From Bog-756 sp963778165 (GTDB lineage Bacteria; Actinomycetota; Acidimicrobiia; Acidimicrobiales; RAAP-2): a DNA stretch of 64,000 nt. The stretch is taken from positions 620,001 through 684,000 of the forward strand of contig CAVZTE010000005.1 in NCBI GenBank assembly GCA_963778165.1. Reading direction: 5' to 3'. The notes below the pieces were generated by a model, which worked only from the letters and a program-made list of their open reading frames with translations, searched no databases and was not told where the DNA came from. The translations under genes were made by a program, and so were the position numbers. Positions 28,207 to 37,108 of this stretch are shown here, one piece after another. Each line of letters starts with the position of its first letter. Positions within the stretch are counted from its first letter, which is position 1.

Positions 28207-31200
28207 CTACGAGCAGCCGCTGGTGGTCCCGCAGCTCCCGCACACGTAGCACGACCCGGCCCGCTGCATGGCGTTGCCGCACTGGTAGCAGTACGGGGCG
28301 TCCCGGGGCTCGGCCCGGGCCATCAGCTGGTCGGCCGGAGAGGACGGAACGGGTGAGGCCACCGGGGTGGCTCCAGCCGCGGTGGCCGAGCCATCCGCGT
28401 CGGCCTGCACTCCCAAGGGGAGCTCGGTGGCCAACGGGAGCTCGCTGACGCCGGTCCCGGCCTCGGGAGCCTGAGCGATCCCGCCCGCCGAAGCAGGACC
28501 GTCGCTGCCATCGAGGATGGTGGAGATGACCGGATCGATGGAGTCGACCTCGACCACACCGGACGACTTGGTGGCCGTCTCCTCCACACCGGGCAGGGTG
28601 GGCTGCATCCGCTCTGACGTGGACAGCACACCGAGCTCGGCGCGCTCCTCCACGGCCAGGTAGTCCACGGCCAACCGCCGGAAGATGTAGTCGACCAGGC
28701 TGGTGGCGATGCGCAGATCGGGATCGTCGGTGATGCCGGCGGGCTCGAAGCGCATGTTGGTGTACTTGCGGACGTAGGTGGCCAGCGGCACACCGTGCTG
28801 GAGCCCCAGGCTCACCGAGATGGAGAAGGCGTCCATGATCCCGGCCAGGGTCGAGCCCTGCTTGGAGACCTTCATGAACACCTCGCCGGGGCGGCCGTCC
28901 TCGTACTCGCCCACCGTGACGTACCCCTCGCAGTCGGCCACCCGGAAGGCGAACGTCTGCGACTTGCGCCGACGGGCCAGCCGTTCGCGCACCGCCCCGA
29001 CCACCACGGTCTCCGACGTGCGGACCTGCTCCTGGGCCAGGGCCGCCTCCAGGCTGGCGATCTTCTCGGTCAGCTCGCGGGCGTGGGCCTCGGCCTCGGA
29101 CCCGGCCGGAGCGGCCGAGGCGGCGTCGAGGGCGTCCTGGGCGGCTTCCTCACCGGCCGTCTTGGTGGTGGAGAGGGGCTGGGCCACCTTGCAGTTGTCG
29201 CGGTAGATGGCCACGGCCTTGATGCCCATCCTCCAGGCATCGATGTGCAGCTGCTCGACGTCCTCCACCGTCACGTCCTCGGGCAGGTTCACCGTCTTGG
29301 AGATGGCCCCGGAGATGAACGGCTGGACCGCACCCATCATCCGGACATGGCCGAGATAGTGGATGGTGTTGTCGCCCATCGAGCAGGCGAACACCGGGAG
29401 GTGCTCGGCGGCCAGGTGCGGTGCGCCCACGATGGTCTTGTTGACATCGATGTAGGCGATGATGGCGTCGATCTCATCGGGTGAGTAACCCAGCCGGGTC
29501 AGGGCCCGGGGCACGGTCTGGTTGACGATGGACATGGTGCCCCCGCCCACCAGCTTCTTGGTCTTGACCAGACCCAGGTCGGGCTCGACCCCGGTGGTGT
29601 CGCAGTCCATCAGCAGACCGATGGTGCCGGTGGGGGCCAGCACGCTGGCCTGGGCGTTGCGCACGCCGTACTGGTCGCCGAGCTCGACGGCCAGCTCCCA
29701 GGCCTCCTGGGCGGCGGACAGCAGGTCGGTGGGCACGGCCTCCTCGTCGATGCCCGCCACGGCATCGCGGTGCATGCGCAACACGTTGAGCATGGGCTCG
29801 GTGTTCTCGTGGAAGCCGGCGAACGGGCCCATACGGGCAGCCGTCCGGGCCGAGGTGGCATAGGCGTGACCGGTCATGAGGGCGGTGATGGCACCGGCCC
29901 AGGCCCGGCCCTGATCGGAGTCGTAGGGCAGACCCTGGGCCATGAGTAGAGCACCGATGTTGGCGTACCCGATGCCCAGCTGACGGAAGCGCCGAGAGTT
30001 CTCAGTGATCTTCTCGGTGGGATAGTCGGCGTTGCCCACGATGATCTCCTGGGCCGTGAAGATGACCTCCACGGCGGAGCGGAATCCATCGACGTCGAAC
30101 GAGGAGTCCTCGTGGAGGAACTTCATCAGGTTGAGGCTGGCCAGGTTGCAGGCCGAGTCATCGATGTGCATGTACTCCGAGCACGGGTTGGACCCGTTGA
30201 TCCGCCCGGTGTTGGCGGCGGTGTGCCATTTGTTGATGGTGGTGTCGAACTGCATGCCGGGGTCGGCGCACTCCCAGGTGGCCTGGGCGATCTGGCGGAA
30301 CAGGTCGCGGGCCGGCACCCAGCGGACGGGCTCTTTGCTGTCGCCCCGGGTGGTGAGGGCCCACTCCCGGCCCTCGACCACGGCATCCATGAACTCGTCG
30401 GTCACCCGCACCGAGTTGTTGGCGTTCTGGTACTGCAGGCTGATGGCGTCCTTGCCGTCGAGGTCCATGTCGAAGCCGGCGTCGCGCAGGACCCGGGCCT
30501 TGCGCTCCTCGATGGCCTTGCACCAGATGAAGTCCTCGATGTCGGGGTGGTCGGCGTCGAGGATGACCATCTTGGCGGCCCGCCGGGTCTTGCCCCCGGA
30601 CTTGATGGTCCCGGCCGAGGAGTCGGCCCCCCGCATGAAGCTGACCGGCCCCGAGGCCGTGCCCCCGCCCTTGAGGAACTCGTGGGAGGAGCGGATGCGC
30701 GACAGGTTGACCCCGGCACCCGATCCACCTTTGAAGATGACTCCTTCCTCGGTGTACCAGTTGAGGATGGAGTCCATGGTGTCGTCCACCGAGAGGATGA
30801 AACAGGCCGACCCCTGCTGGGGCACCCCGGCCACCCCGATGTTGAACCACACCGGCGAGTTGAAGGCGGCCATCTGGTGGATGATGAGGTGCTTCAACTC
30901 GGCCCGGAAGGTCTCGGCTTCCTCGTCGTCGACGAAGTAGCCGTCCTTGATGCCCCACGAGGTGACGGTGTCGACCACCCGGTCGGCCACCTGGCGCAGC
31001 GACCACTCCCGCTCGTTGGTGTTGGGAGTTCCCCGGAAGTACTTCTGGGCCAGGATGTTGGTGGCGTTCAGGCTCCAGGTCTCCGGCACCTCCACGCCGA
31101 GCTGCTCGAAGGCCACCGCACCGTCCCGGTAGTTGGTGATCCTGGCATCGCGCCGTTCCCAGGCGACCGCATCGTAGGGATGGACCTCGGGGGTGGTGAA

Positions 31201-31245
31201 GTGGCGGCGTATGCCGATACCGGTGCGCTGTGGGGCGATCGTCAT
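28207..31245 (-). CDS. nrdJ: Vitamin B12-dependent ribonucleotide reductase (class II)
   Basis: A 1,012-residue enzyme that reduces ribonucleotides to deoxyribonucleotides with adenosylcobalamin as radical source, without need for oxygen. Visible motifs: AAFNSPVWFNIGV, GGSGAGVNLSRIRSSHE, SNPCSEYMHIDDSACNLAS with the active-site Cys and Glu, and ATGTIGLLMDCDTTGVEPD-like sequence in the second half. A variable region of about 100 residues precedes the end CYQCGNAMQRAGSCYVCGSC, two CxxC pairs that bind metal or pass electrons. Length is normal for actinobacterial NrdJ. A NrdR-type operator lies about 450 bases upstream. Confidence 0.96.
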   Translation of the reverse strand: MTIAPQRTGIGIRRHFTTPEVHPYDAVAWERRDARITNYRDGAVAFEQLGVEVPETWSLNATNILAQKYFRGTPNTNEREWSLRQVADRVVDTVTSWGIKDGYFVDDEEAETFRAELKHLIIHQMAAFNSPVWFNIGVAGVPQQGSACFILSVDDTMDSILNWYTEEGVIFKGGSGAGVNLSRIRSSHEFLKGGGTASGPVSFMRGADSSAGTIKSGGKTRRAAKMVILDADHPDIEDFIWCKAIEERKARVLRDAGFDMDLDGKDAISLQYQNANNSVRVTDEFMDAVVEGREWALTTRGDSKEPVRWVPARDLFRQIAQATWECADPGMQFDTTINKWHTAANTGRINGSNPCSEYMHIDDSACNLASLNLMKFLHEDSSFDVDGFRSAVEVIFTAQEIIVGNADYPTEKITENSRRFRQLGIGYANIGALLMAQGLPYDSDQGRAWAGAITALMTGHAYATSARTAARMGPFAGFHENTEPMLNVLRMHRDAVAGIDEEAVPTDLLSAAQEAWELAVELGDQYGVRNAQASVLAPTGTIGLLMDCDTTGVEPDLGLVKTKKLVGGGTMSIVNQTVPRALTRLGYSPDEIDAIIAYIDVNKTIVGAPHLAAEHLPVFACSMGDNTIHYLGHVRMMGAVQPFISGAISKTVNLPEDVTVEDVEQLHIDAWRMGIKAVAIYRDNCKVAQPLSTTKTAGEEAAQDALDAASAAPAGSEAEAHARELTEKIASLEAALAQEQVRTSETVVVGAVRERLARRRKSQTFAFRVADCEGYVTVGEYEDGRPGEVFMKVSKQGSTLAGIMDAFSISVSLGLQHGVPLATYVRKYTNMRFEPAGITDDPDLRIATSLVDYIFRRLAVDYLAVEERAELGVLSTSERMQPTLPGVEETATKSSGVVEVDSIDPVISTILDGSDGPASAGGIAQAPEAGTGVSELPLATELPLGVQADADGSATAAGATPVASPVPSSPADQLMARAEPRDAPYCYQCGNAMQRAGSCYVCGSCGTTSGCS

Positions 31246-31690
31246 GCGGTGGACCTCTTTCTCGAAGCTTCCGTTGGGTCGCTCGGGCGGTAGTGAAACT
31301 GGGCAGTAGTCGAAGCAGTACGGGTGATGGTGGCGATGGCGGAGGGGATCGTGTGTGGTTGGGAACGGTTGACTCAGTGGTTAGCGGGTGACTCAGTTGT
31401 TGACGGTTGGTTCAGTGGTTCGAGCGGCGGGTGCTGTCGGCGGTGGGTGCTGGTGGATGCCCGGTGGGCTCCCACCAGACGAACGCACCGAACGGCCGCA
31501 CCGAACAGATGCCCGGCCCTGCCCGGTCCGCCCCCGACACCCGGATCGAGCCCTGCCCGACCTTACCGAGTGCCTTGGACCGGTTCCTCACCGTGTCTGG
31601 GACCTGAGCGCCGCTCAGTCGAGCGTTGCCGAACCGGGTCGCAGCACCGGGTGAACCCGACAACCGCCCGAACCGTAAAATCACCTGAAA

Positions 31691-31706
31691 ACACTATATG
31701 TTGTGG
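31691..31706 (-). promoter_or_regulatory. NrdR-type operator upstream of nrdJ
   Basis: ACACTATATGTTGTGG closely fits the NrdR box consensus (ACAC-W-ATAT-R-TWGTGT). It overlaps a minus-strand -10 element, TATAGT. A weaker second box (ending ATAGTGG) lies at 31721-31736, about three helix turns away, the usual arrangement for paired NrdR boxes. Confidence 0.7.
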
Positions 31707-31887
31707 TTGGCCCTCCCCCGAGGTACGAGATAGTGGGTACATTACAGCAGCGTAGTTACACCCCTGTCAATGAATTCTTTTGCAATTCGGTCCATTGGGG
31801 ACGCCGAATTTCCTGTTCGGGGACTGTTCGCGAAATAACGCAAAGGAATGCTGGCCGCTAGCACCAGATCGTCGCTTCGGCCCTCGC

Positions 31888-31893
31888 TACAGT
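31888..31893 (+). promoter_or_regulatory. Candidate -10 element of a leaderless glpK transcript
   Basis: TACAGT lies 7 bases before GTG 31901, and no ribosome binding site is present. Confidence 0.4.
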
Positions 31894-31900
31894 CCCCTGC

Positions 31901-33583
31901 GTGCCCCGCCGCGTCCCCGTGACCATCGCCATCGACGCCGGCACCACCGGGGTCCGGGCCCTGGTGGTGGACGAGCGGGCCCGGGTGGTCGACGTGGCCT
32001 ACGGCGAGATCACCCAGTACTACCCCCGGCCGGGCTGGGTGGAGCACGACGCCGGTCAGATCTGGGACGTGGTGCGGGCCACCCTCGACGAGGTGGCCGG
32101 TCGCCTGGCCGACCAGGGCCGGGTGGCCCGGGCCATCGGGATCACCAACCAGCGGGAGACCGTGGTGGCCTGGGACCGCCGCACCGGCCAACCCCTGCAC
32201 CGGGCCATCGTGTGGCAGGACCGCCGGACGGCGGCGGCCTGCCGCCAGTTGGAGGAGGCCGGCCACCTGCCCCTGGTCCGGGAGCGGACCGGGTTGGTGC
32301 TGGACCCGTACTTCTCGGCGTCCAAGATGCAGTGGTTGCTCCGGACCGGTGGTCTGGCCGGTCATGAGGACCTGCAGTTCGGGACGGTGGACTCGTGGGT
32401 GTTGTGGAACCTGACCGGTGGCGTGGACGGTGGGGTCATGGCCACCGACGCCACCAACGCCTCGCGGACCATGCTCTTCGACATCGTGGTGCGCCGGTGG
32501 TCACCCGAGCTGTGCGAGCTGTTCGGGGTCCCCGAGGGGTCCCTTCCCGAGGTCCATCCCTCGTGTGGGCGCCTGGGCCGGGTGGCCGCCACGGTGCTCG
32601 GGAGCGACTCGCCCCTGGCAGGGGTCCCGGTCAGCGGGATGGCCGGAGACCAGCACGCCGCCCTCTTCGGGCAGGCCTGCTTCGACCCCGGCATGACCAA
32701 GGCCACCATCGGGACCGGCACCTTCGTCCTGATGAACGCCGGCCCGACCGCCCCGAACCCGGTCGACGGGCTGATCACCACCCTGGCCTGGGACCTGGGC
32801 ACCGACGGCGACCTGGCCATCCGAGCTGACGGGGACGGGGGGCCGCCCGGGGCCGGTCCGCCCGGGGCCGGTCCGCCCGGGGGCGGGGGGCCGGCGGGGA
32901 CCGGCGGTCCTCCCGGGGCCGGTTCCGGCGGAGGGGGCCGGCTACCCCGATCGGCCGTGGCCTACGCCCTCGAGGGATCGGTGTTCGTCTCGGGAGCCGG
33001 CGTGCAGTGGATGCGGGACAGCCTCGGCCTGATCGCCGAGTCCGCCGAGATGGAGCCGCTGGCCCGCTCGGTCGACTCCAGCGAAGGGGTGGTGGTGGTC
33101 CCGGCCTTCAGCGGACTGGGGAGTCCCCACTGGGACCCGGCCGCCCGGGGCACCATCGTGGGACTGAGCCGGGGCACCGGGCGGGCCCACCTGGCCCGGG
33201 CCATGGTCGAGGCCATCGGCTACCAGCTCCGTGACGTGGTCGATGCCATGGCCGCCACGGCCACCGCCCCCTCCGTGCTCCGGGTGGACGGTGGGGCGTC
33301 GGTGATGGGACTCCTGTTGCAAGTGGTGGCGGACCAGACCCGGCTCCCGGTGGTGCGACCGGTGTCGGTCGAGACCACCGCGCTCGGAGCCGCCACCCTG
33401 GCCGGCCTGGCCGAAGGGGTCTGGGGCTCGCTCAACGACCTGGCCTCGCTGTGGACCGAGGATGTTGAGTTCCGGCCGGTGGCCCCGGTCGAGGAGACCG
33501 AACCGGCCCACCAGGGGTGGCTGCGGGCCGTCGAGCGGTCCCGGGGTTGGTCCTCCGACGGCGGGAGTCCGGATCCGGGCTGA
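31901..33583 (+). CDS. glpK: Glycerol kinase
   Basis: This enzyme phosphorylates glycerol with ATP to sn-glycerol 3-phosphate in the cytoplasm. FGGY-family motifs are clear: IAIDAGTTGVRALVVDE (ATP phosphate loop), GITNQRETVVAWDRRTG, AIVWQDRRTAAAC, MAGDQHAALFGQACFDPGM and ALEGSVFVSGAGVQWMRD, then GLGSPHWDPAARGTIVGL and LRVDGGASVMGLLLQ. Length is 560 residues against about 500 usually. The excess is mainly an insertion of about 40 Gly/Pro/Ala residues (about 307-347) just before the conserved YALEGSVF. GTG 31901 is the start; the stretch before it has a leaderless pattern. Confidence 0.94.
   Translation: MPRRVPVTIAIDAGTTGVRALVVDERARVVDVAYGEITQYYPRPGWVEHDAGQIWDVVRATLDEVAGRLADQGRVARAIGITNQRETVVAWDRRTGQPLHRAIVWQDRRTAAACRQLEEAGHLPLVRERTGLVLDPYFSASKMQWLLRTGGLAGHEDLQFGTVDSWVLWNLTGGVDGGVMATDATNASRTMLFDIVVRRWSPELCELFGVPEGSLPEVHPSCGRLGRVAATVLGSDSPLAGVPVSGMAGDQHAALFGQACFDPGMTKATIGTGTFVLMNAGPTAPNPVDGLITTLAWDLGTDGDLAIRADGDGGPPGAGPPGAGPPGGGGPAGTGGPPGAGSGGGGRLPRSAVAYALEGSVFVSGAGVQWMRDSLGLIAESAEMEPLARSVDSSEGVVVVPAFSGLGSPHWDPAARGTIVGLSRGTGRAHLARAMVEAIGYQLRDVVDAMAATATAPSVLRVDGGASVMGLLLQVVADQTRLPVVRPVSVETTALGAATLAGLAEGVWGSLNDLASLWTEDVEFRPVAPVEETEPAHQGWLRAVERSRGWSSDGGSPDPG
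32838..32940 (+). repeat. Gly/Pro-rich in-frame insertion in glpK
   Basis: Repeats of CCGCCCGGGGCCGGT-like units encode GPPGAGPPGAGPPGGGG, then a degenerate copy. They sit between the conserved blocks of glycerol kinase, where other family members have a short loop. Confidence 0.8.
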
Positions 33584-33641
33584 GCCGGTCTTGGCGTGCG
33601 TCTCCGGGTTGCGTCTCCGGGTTGCCGTCTCCGGGGTCCGC

Positions 33642-34376
33642 TCAGGACTGGTTGAGCTCCCGCCAGCTGTAGTCAGCCAGCTCGGCCATGGCCGAGATCC
33701 ACCGGCGCTCCCGGTTGCGCAGCACCGGGTGGGTCCGGCCCACCACCAGGACCATCCGGGCGTGGTTCATATGGGCCAACGACAGGTCGGGCCGTTGACC
33801 GTCACGGCCGTCGATGCCGGACCCATTCCGGGCCACTGATCCGGTCTCCCCGTCGGCGCCGGCGCCGCGGGCGGCCCCGCTGACCGATCCGACCTCGGCG
33901 TCCAGCTCGGCGTTCAGCTCGGCACTGACCTCGGCGCTCAACTCGGCGGGCTCGGGAGGCTCCCCGTCACAGCAGGCGATCTCGGCGGCGTCGGCCGTGA
34001 CCACCGCGGCATAGGTGGCCGCCAGGCTGCGACGCACCCGGGAGGTGAGGTGCTTCAGCAGGGCGGTGGGCGACGCCTGCTTGAACAGCTCCGCCGCCAC
34101 GTCGAGGAGCTCGGTGCTGCGGTCGGGCATGGCCCCGTCCACCGGTCGCACCGACTCGATGGACACCCCGTCGACCTCGAGGATCTCGTCCCGGAGGAGG
34201 TCGATGAGATTGTCGCCGGCCAGCCCGACCCCCAGTTCGTCCACCACCACGCCGTTGGCCCTCTGGAGGATGTCGATCGAGACCACATCCCCTCCCACCG
34301 AGCCGATACGACTGGCCACCGCCCCCAAAGCACCTGGTCGATCGGGGAGCTTCACCCTGATCAGGTAGTTGAACAC
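33642..34376 (-). CDS. ACT-domain protein
   Basis: A 244-residue protein. Residues 1-75 are an ACT ligand-binding domain (YLIRVKLPDRPGALGAVASR, then GGDVVSIDILQ), the type that binds amino acids and regulates enzymes. The rest, about 170 residues, has no catalytic domain I recognise. It includes an acidic low-complexity stretch (SAEVSAELNAELDAEVG) and ends VLRNRERRWISAMAELADYS. GTG 34376 has TAGCCT six bases upstream and no ribosome binding site. Function is unknown beyond likely ligand sensing. Confidence 0.78.
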   Translation of the reverse strand: MFNYLIRVKLPDRPGALGAVASRIGSVGGDVVSIDILQRANGVVVDELGVGLAGDNLIDLLRDEILEVDGVSIESVRPVDGAMPDRSTELLDVAAELFKQASPTALLKHLTSRVRRSLAATYAAVVTADAAEIACCDGEPPEPAELSAEVSAELNAELDAEVGSVSGAARGAGADGETGSVARNGSGIDGRDGQRPDLSLAHMNHARMVLVVGRTHPVLRNRERRWISAMAELADYSWRELNQS

Positions 34377-34382
34377 CTACTC

Positions 34383-34388
34383 AGGCTA
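34383..34388 (-). promoter_or_regulatory. Candidate -10 element of a leaderless ACT-protein transcript
   Basis: On the minus strand this reads TAGCCT, 6 bases before GTG 34376. Confidence 0.4.
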
Positions 34389-34538
34389 GGCCCAGTCTGT
34401 GTACAGACTGTTTCCGGCTGGTTACGACATCGGGAGGACCGATCACCGGTATCCCTCGGTCCGATCCGGTGGGGTCCGGGGCCGACTCTGCGGGGATCGG
34501 GTCCGATCCGGCGGGGCCTCGGTCCAGCCCGGAGGGGA

Positions 34539-35405
34539 TCACGAGGACTTGCTCCGCTTGGCGTAGTGGTCCACATACTCCTGGCCCGAGAGGGCGGCGA
34601 TGTCGGCCATCAGGGCGTCGGTGAGCCGGCGCAGCTCGAGCTGTTCGGCACCCTCGGCCCGGCGCCCGGGCTCACCGGCTCGCTCCAGGTCGGCCCGGCG
34701 CTCGGAGCCCGTCCGCCGCTCGAGTTCGGCAGCCCGGTCGGGGTCCGTCCGACGATCGGGGTCGGTGGCGGGGTCGGTGGCCGGGTCGCTGACCGGATCG
34801 ACGCACCCTCCGGTGGCGTTGGTGGCGTGGTGGTGGCGGTTGGTGGCGTTGGTGGTGGTGGCGGTGGTGGTGGTGTCGGTCCCGTCATCGGGGCAGGTGA
34901 CCGGGGGTCCGAACCGGACGGTCACCTTGTGGAATGGGCGCATGAACCTGCTCCCCGGAGGCTGCACCTCCCGGGTGCCGATGATGCCGACCGGAATGAT
35001 CGGGACCTTGCAGTTCAAGGACAGGCGGGCCACCCCGGTGTGACCCCGGTGGAGCCGTTCATCGGGGGCCCGGGTCCCTTCGGGGTAGATGGCCAGGAGG
35101 TTGCCCTGGTCGAGCACCTCCATGGCCGTGTTGAGGGCCCGCTGGGAGGCGTCCCCTCCCCCACGCTGCATGGGGATCTGGCCGGCGGCCCGGAAGAACC
35201 ATGCGGTGCGCCAGTGCTCGAAGTACTCGGACTTGGCCACGTAGGTCACCCGTCGCCGGACCACCAGCGGGAGGAAGAAGGAGTCACAGAACGACTGGTG
35301 GTTGGCGGCCAGGACGGCCGGGCCCTCGGTCGGGATGTTCTCCCGGCCTTCGACCTCGACCTTCCACAGGATGTAGAACACCGGGGTCAGGAGCACCTTC
35401 AGCAT
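34539..35405 (-). CDS. plsC: 1-acyl-glycerol-3-phosphate acyltransferase (PlsC family)
   Basis: This enzyme adds an acyl chain to lysophosphatidic acid in phospholipid synthesis at the membrane. The two key motifs are present: NHQSFCD (NHxxxxD, residues 35-41) and YPEGTR (107-112), with the membrane-associated N-terminus MLKVLLTPVFYILW. After the catalytic domain comes an unusual low-complexity stretch: a Thr/Asn run (TTTTATTTNATN), a His triplet, then DPATDPATDPDRRTDPD, before a helical end. ATG 35405 was chosen because an earlier start would run into the divergent gene at 35455. A role as another glycerolipid acyltransferase is possible. Confidence 0.85.
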   Translation of the reverse strand: MLKVLLTPVFYILWKVEVEGRENIPTEGPAVLAANHQSFCDSFFLPLVVRRRVTYVAKSEYFEHWRTAWFFRAAGQIPMQRGGGDASQRALNTAMEVLDQGNLLAIYPEGTRAPDERLHRGHTGVARLSLNCKVPIIPVGIIGTREVQPPGSRFMRPFHKVTVRFGPPVTCPDDGTDTTTTATTTNATNRHHHATNATGGCVDPVSDPATDPATDPDRRTDPDRAAELERRTGSERRADLERAGEPGRRAEGAEQLELRRLTDALMADIAALSGQEYVDHYAKRSKSS

Positions 35406-35454
35406 CCAGTAGGCCACGGGAAACGGTACCGCCGACTGTGGTGTACTGCACCGG

Positions 35455-36279
35455 ATGAGCGCCACCGACCTCGAATCCAGCGACGCCGGGCCCATGGGCT
35501 CCGCCGGTCCGTGGTCGATCATGGGTCGGACCGTGAAGCTCCCCGTCGAGGTTCGCCGGGCCGCCCAGTGGGGAGTCCAGTACCTGGTGCCGACGGCGGC
35601 CGCTCAGCGGCTGGTGGCTCCGACCGGCCTCGAGGTCACCGGACCGGTACCGGGCCGGGCACTGGTGGCCCTGGCGGTGTGCCGCTACGACGACACCGAT
35701 CTCGACCCCTACCACGAGGTGGCGGTGAGCTTCGTGGTCCGCCCCCACGACGCGCCGCCGGCCACGGCGACCCAGCGGCTGCAGGAGTTCTTCACCGGAG
35801 CCATCGGGGCGTACATCCACCGCCTGCCGGTCGACCAGGAGTTCTCCTGCCGGGCCGGCCGGGACGTGTGGGGCTTTCCCAAGTGGGTCACCACCATCGA
35901 CATCGACGAGCCGCCGGTGGGCTCCCCGGCGGGCGGGTCGGGAACCACGGTTCGCCTGGTCGACGAGGGTGTCCACGTGCTGACCCTGACCGTTGCTCCC
36001 GGAGTCCGGCTCAGCCTGCCGTCGCAATCTCCCCCCAGTTACTCCTTCCGGGACGGCGTCTTGCGCCGCACCACATGGACCACTTCGGCCGAAGGGACCA
36101 CCGGCCGGCCGGGCGGGGCCAGGCTGGTGCTCGGCGACCATCCCATGGCTGACGAGCTGCGGTCGCTGGGACTGCCCAAACGGGCGCTCTTCTCTTCGAC
36201 CACGGCTCAGATGCGGGCCTCGTTCGATCGGGCGGACGTGGTGACGCCCCGTGCGGTTGGCACGGGGGCCCTGCAGTAG
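35455..36279 (+). CDS. Acetoacetate decarboxylase family protein
   Basis: A 274-residue protein with the acetoacetate decarboxylase-like fold: DLDPYHEVAVSFVVRPHD, EFFTGAIGAYIHRLPVDQEF, GRDVWGFPKWVTTIDID and a long C-terminal beta-rich part. Family members decarboxylate beta-keto acids through a Schiff-base lysine or catalyse related reactions. The Lys of GFPKW is the candidate, but I cannot confirm the classical active-site pair, so the substrate is open. It is divergent from plsC, with about 50 bases between the two starts. Confidence 0.8.
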   Translation: MSATDLESSDAGPMGSAGPWSIMGRTVKLPVEVRRAAQWGVQYLVPTAAAQRLVAPTGLEVTGPVPGRALVALAVCRYDDTDLDPYHEVAVSFVVRPHDAPPATATQRLQEFFTGAIGAYIHRLPVDQEFSCRAGRDVWGFPKWVTTIDIDEPPVGSPAGGSGTTVRLVDEGVHVLTLTVAPGVRLSLPSQSPPSYSFRDGVLRRTTWTTSAEGTTGRPGGARLVLGDHPMADELRSLGLPKRALFSSTTAQMRASFDRADVVTPRAVGTGALQ

Positions 36280-36301
36280 CTGGCTCGCCGGCGTCGCCGA
36301 T

Positions 36302-36385
36302 CGCTCCGCCCGGCGCTCCGCCCGTCGCTCGGCCCGTCTCTCCGCCCGTCGCTCGGCCCGTCGCTCGGCCCGTCGCTCGGCCCGA
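36302..36385 (+). repeat. Seven 12-bp tandem units upstream of the TetR gene
   Basis: Units CGCTCGGCCCGT and close variants run from 36302 to 36385 without interruption. They lie between the decarboxylase stop and the TetR start. Read through, they would encode a basic Ser-Ala-Arg-Arg repeat, but the conserved TetR protein starts after them. Confidence 0.9.
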
Positions 36386-36424
36386 GCCGAGCCCGTCCGC
36401 ATTGACCGCGCCCCACCACGCCCC

Positions 36425-36430
36425 TACGGT
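36425..36430 (+). promoter_or_regulatory. Candidate -10 element of the TetR gene
   Basis: TACGGT lies 9 bases before ATG 36440, with no ribosome binding site between. Confidence 0.35.
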
Positions 36431-36439
36431 CTTGGGACC

Positions 36440-37057
36440 ATGTCCCGCCGGCTCACACCCAAAGGAACACAGCGTCGACACGACCTGATGGACCTGGCCG
36501 CCCGGAAGTTCGCCGCCGACGGCTACCACACCACCTCGGTCACCAGCATCGTGGACGGGTTGGGCGTGGGCAAGGGCGTCTTCTACTGGTACTTCCAGTC
36601 GAAGGACGAGATGCTGAGCCAGATCCTCAACGACGCCCTGCGCTCGATGCGCCTGGCCCAACAGGAGGCCATCGCCGGCGAGCACGACCCGGCCCGTCGG
36701 ATCGAGCAGGGCATCCGCTCCTCGCTGCGCTGGCTGTCCGAGCACCGTCACCTGTTCGTCCTGATGGAGTTCGCCCGGACCGAGGAGCGCTTCGCCCCGA
36801 TCATGCGGCTGGGCGACCAGCAGACCGTGGCCGACGCCCTCCCCCATGTGAGTGCGGGCATCACCGCCGGCCTCCTCCGGGGGGAGGATCCCGAGGTCCT
36901 GACCCTGGCCATCTTGGGGGTGACGGGACATTTGGCCCGGGTCCTGGTCCTCGAGCAGGGGGAGGATGCCGACCGGGTGGCCGCCGCGGCGATCGCCTTC
37001 TGCCGCCAGGGGTACGTGGCCGAGCAGGGCTCGGCGCTTTCGAGGAGAATTGCGTGA
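36440..37057 (+). CDS. TetR family transcriptional regulator
   Basis: A 205-residue one-component regulator. The N-terminal DNA-binding domain is standard: HDLMDLAARKFAADGYHTTS, VTSIVDGLGVGKGVFYWYF and QSKDEMLSQIL. The helical C-terminal domain binds an unknown ligand. ATG 36440 begins the conserved part; an in-frame extension upstream would only read the 12-bp repeats. The SMP-30 gene follows after 51 bases in the same direction and is the likely target or partner. Confidence 0.9.
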   Translation: MSRRLTPKGTQRRHDLMDLAARKFAADGYHTTSVTSIVDGLGVGKGVFYWYFQSKDEMLSQILNDALRSMRLAQQEAIAGEHDPARRIEQGIRSSLRWLSEHRHLFVLMEFARTEERFAPIMRLGDQQTVADALPHVSAGITAGLLRGEDPEVLTLAILGVTGHLARVLVLEQGEDADRVAAAAIAFCRQGYVAEQGSALSRRIA

Positions 37058-37108
37058 CGGGCGCGATGAGCATGACGAGGGGGAGCAGTTGAATTCGAGG
37101 AGGAACCG

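Larger units (their letters stand above)
31246..31900. other. Divergent control region between nrdJ and glpK
   Basis: It contains the NrdR-type box at 31691-31706 and the glpK -10 element. If the TATAGT inside the box serves nrdJ, the mRNA leader is about 440 bases. I found no cobalamin-riboswitch core in it. A 90-codon frame on the minus strand (31412-31684) begins with GTG eight bases after that TATAGT, but its product resembles nothing known. Confidence 0.5.

Noticed and set aside
31380..31450. Possible tRNA, because of GGTTCGAGC
   Set aside because: No acceptor stem or anticodon arm could be paired around it.
34050..36152. 700-codon plus-strand frame across the ACT, plsC and decarboxylase genes
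   Set aside because: It is antisense to two genes and out of frame with a third; its product is Gly/Arg/Pro-rich and without domains.
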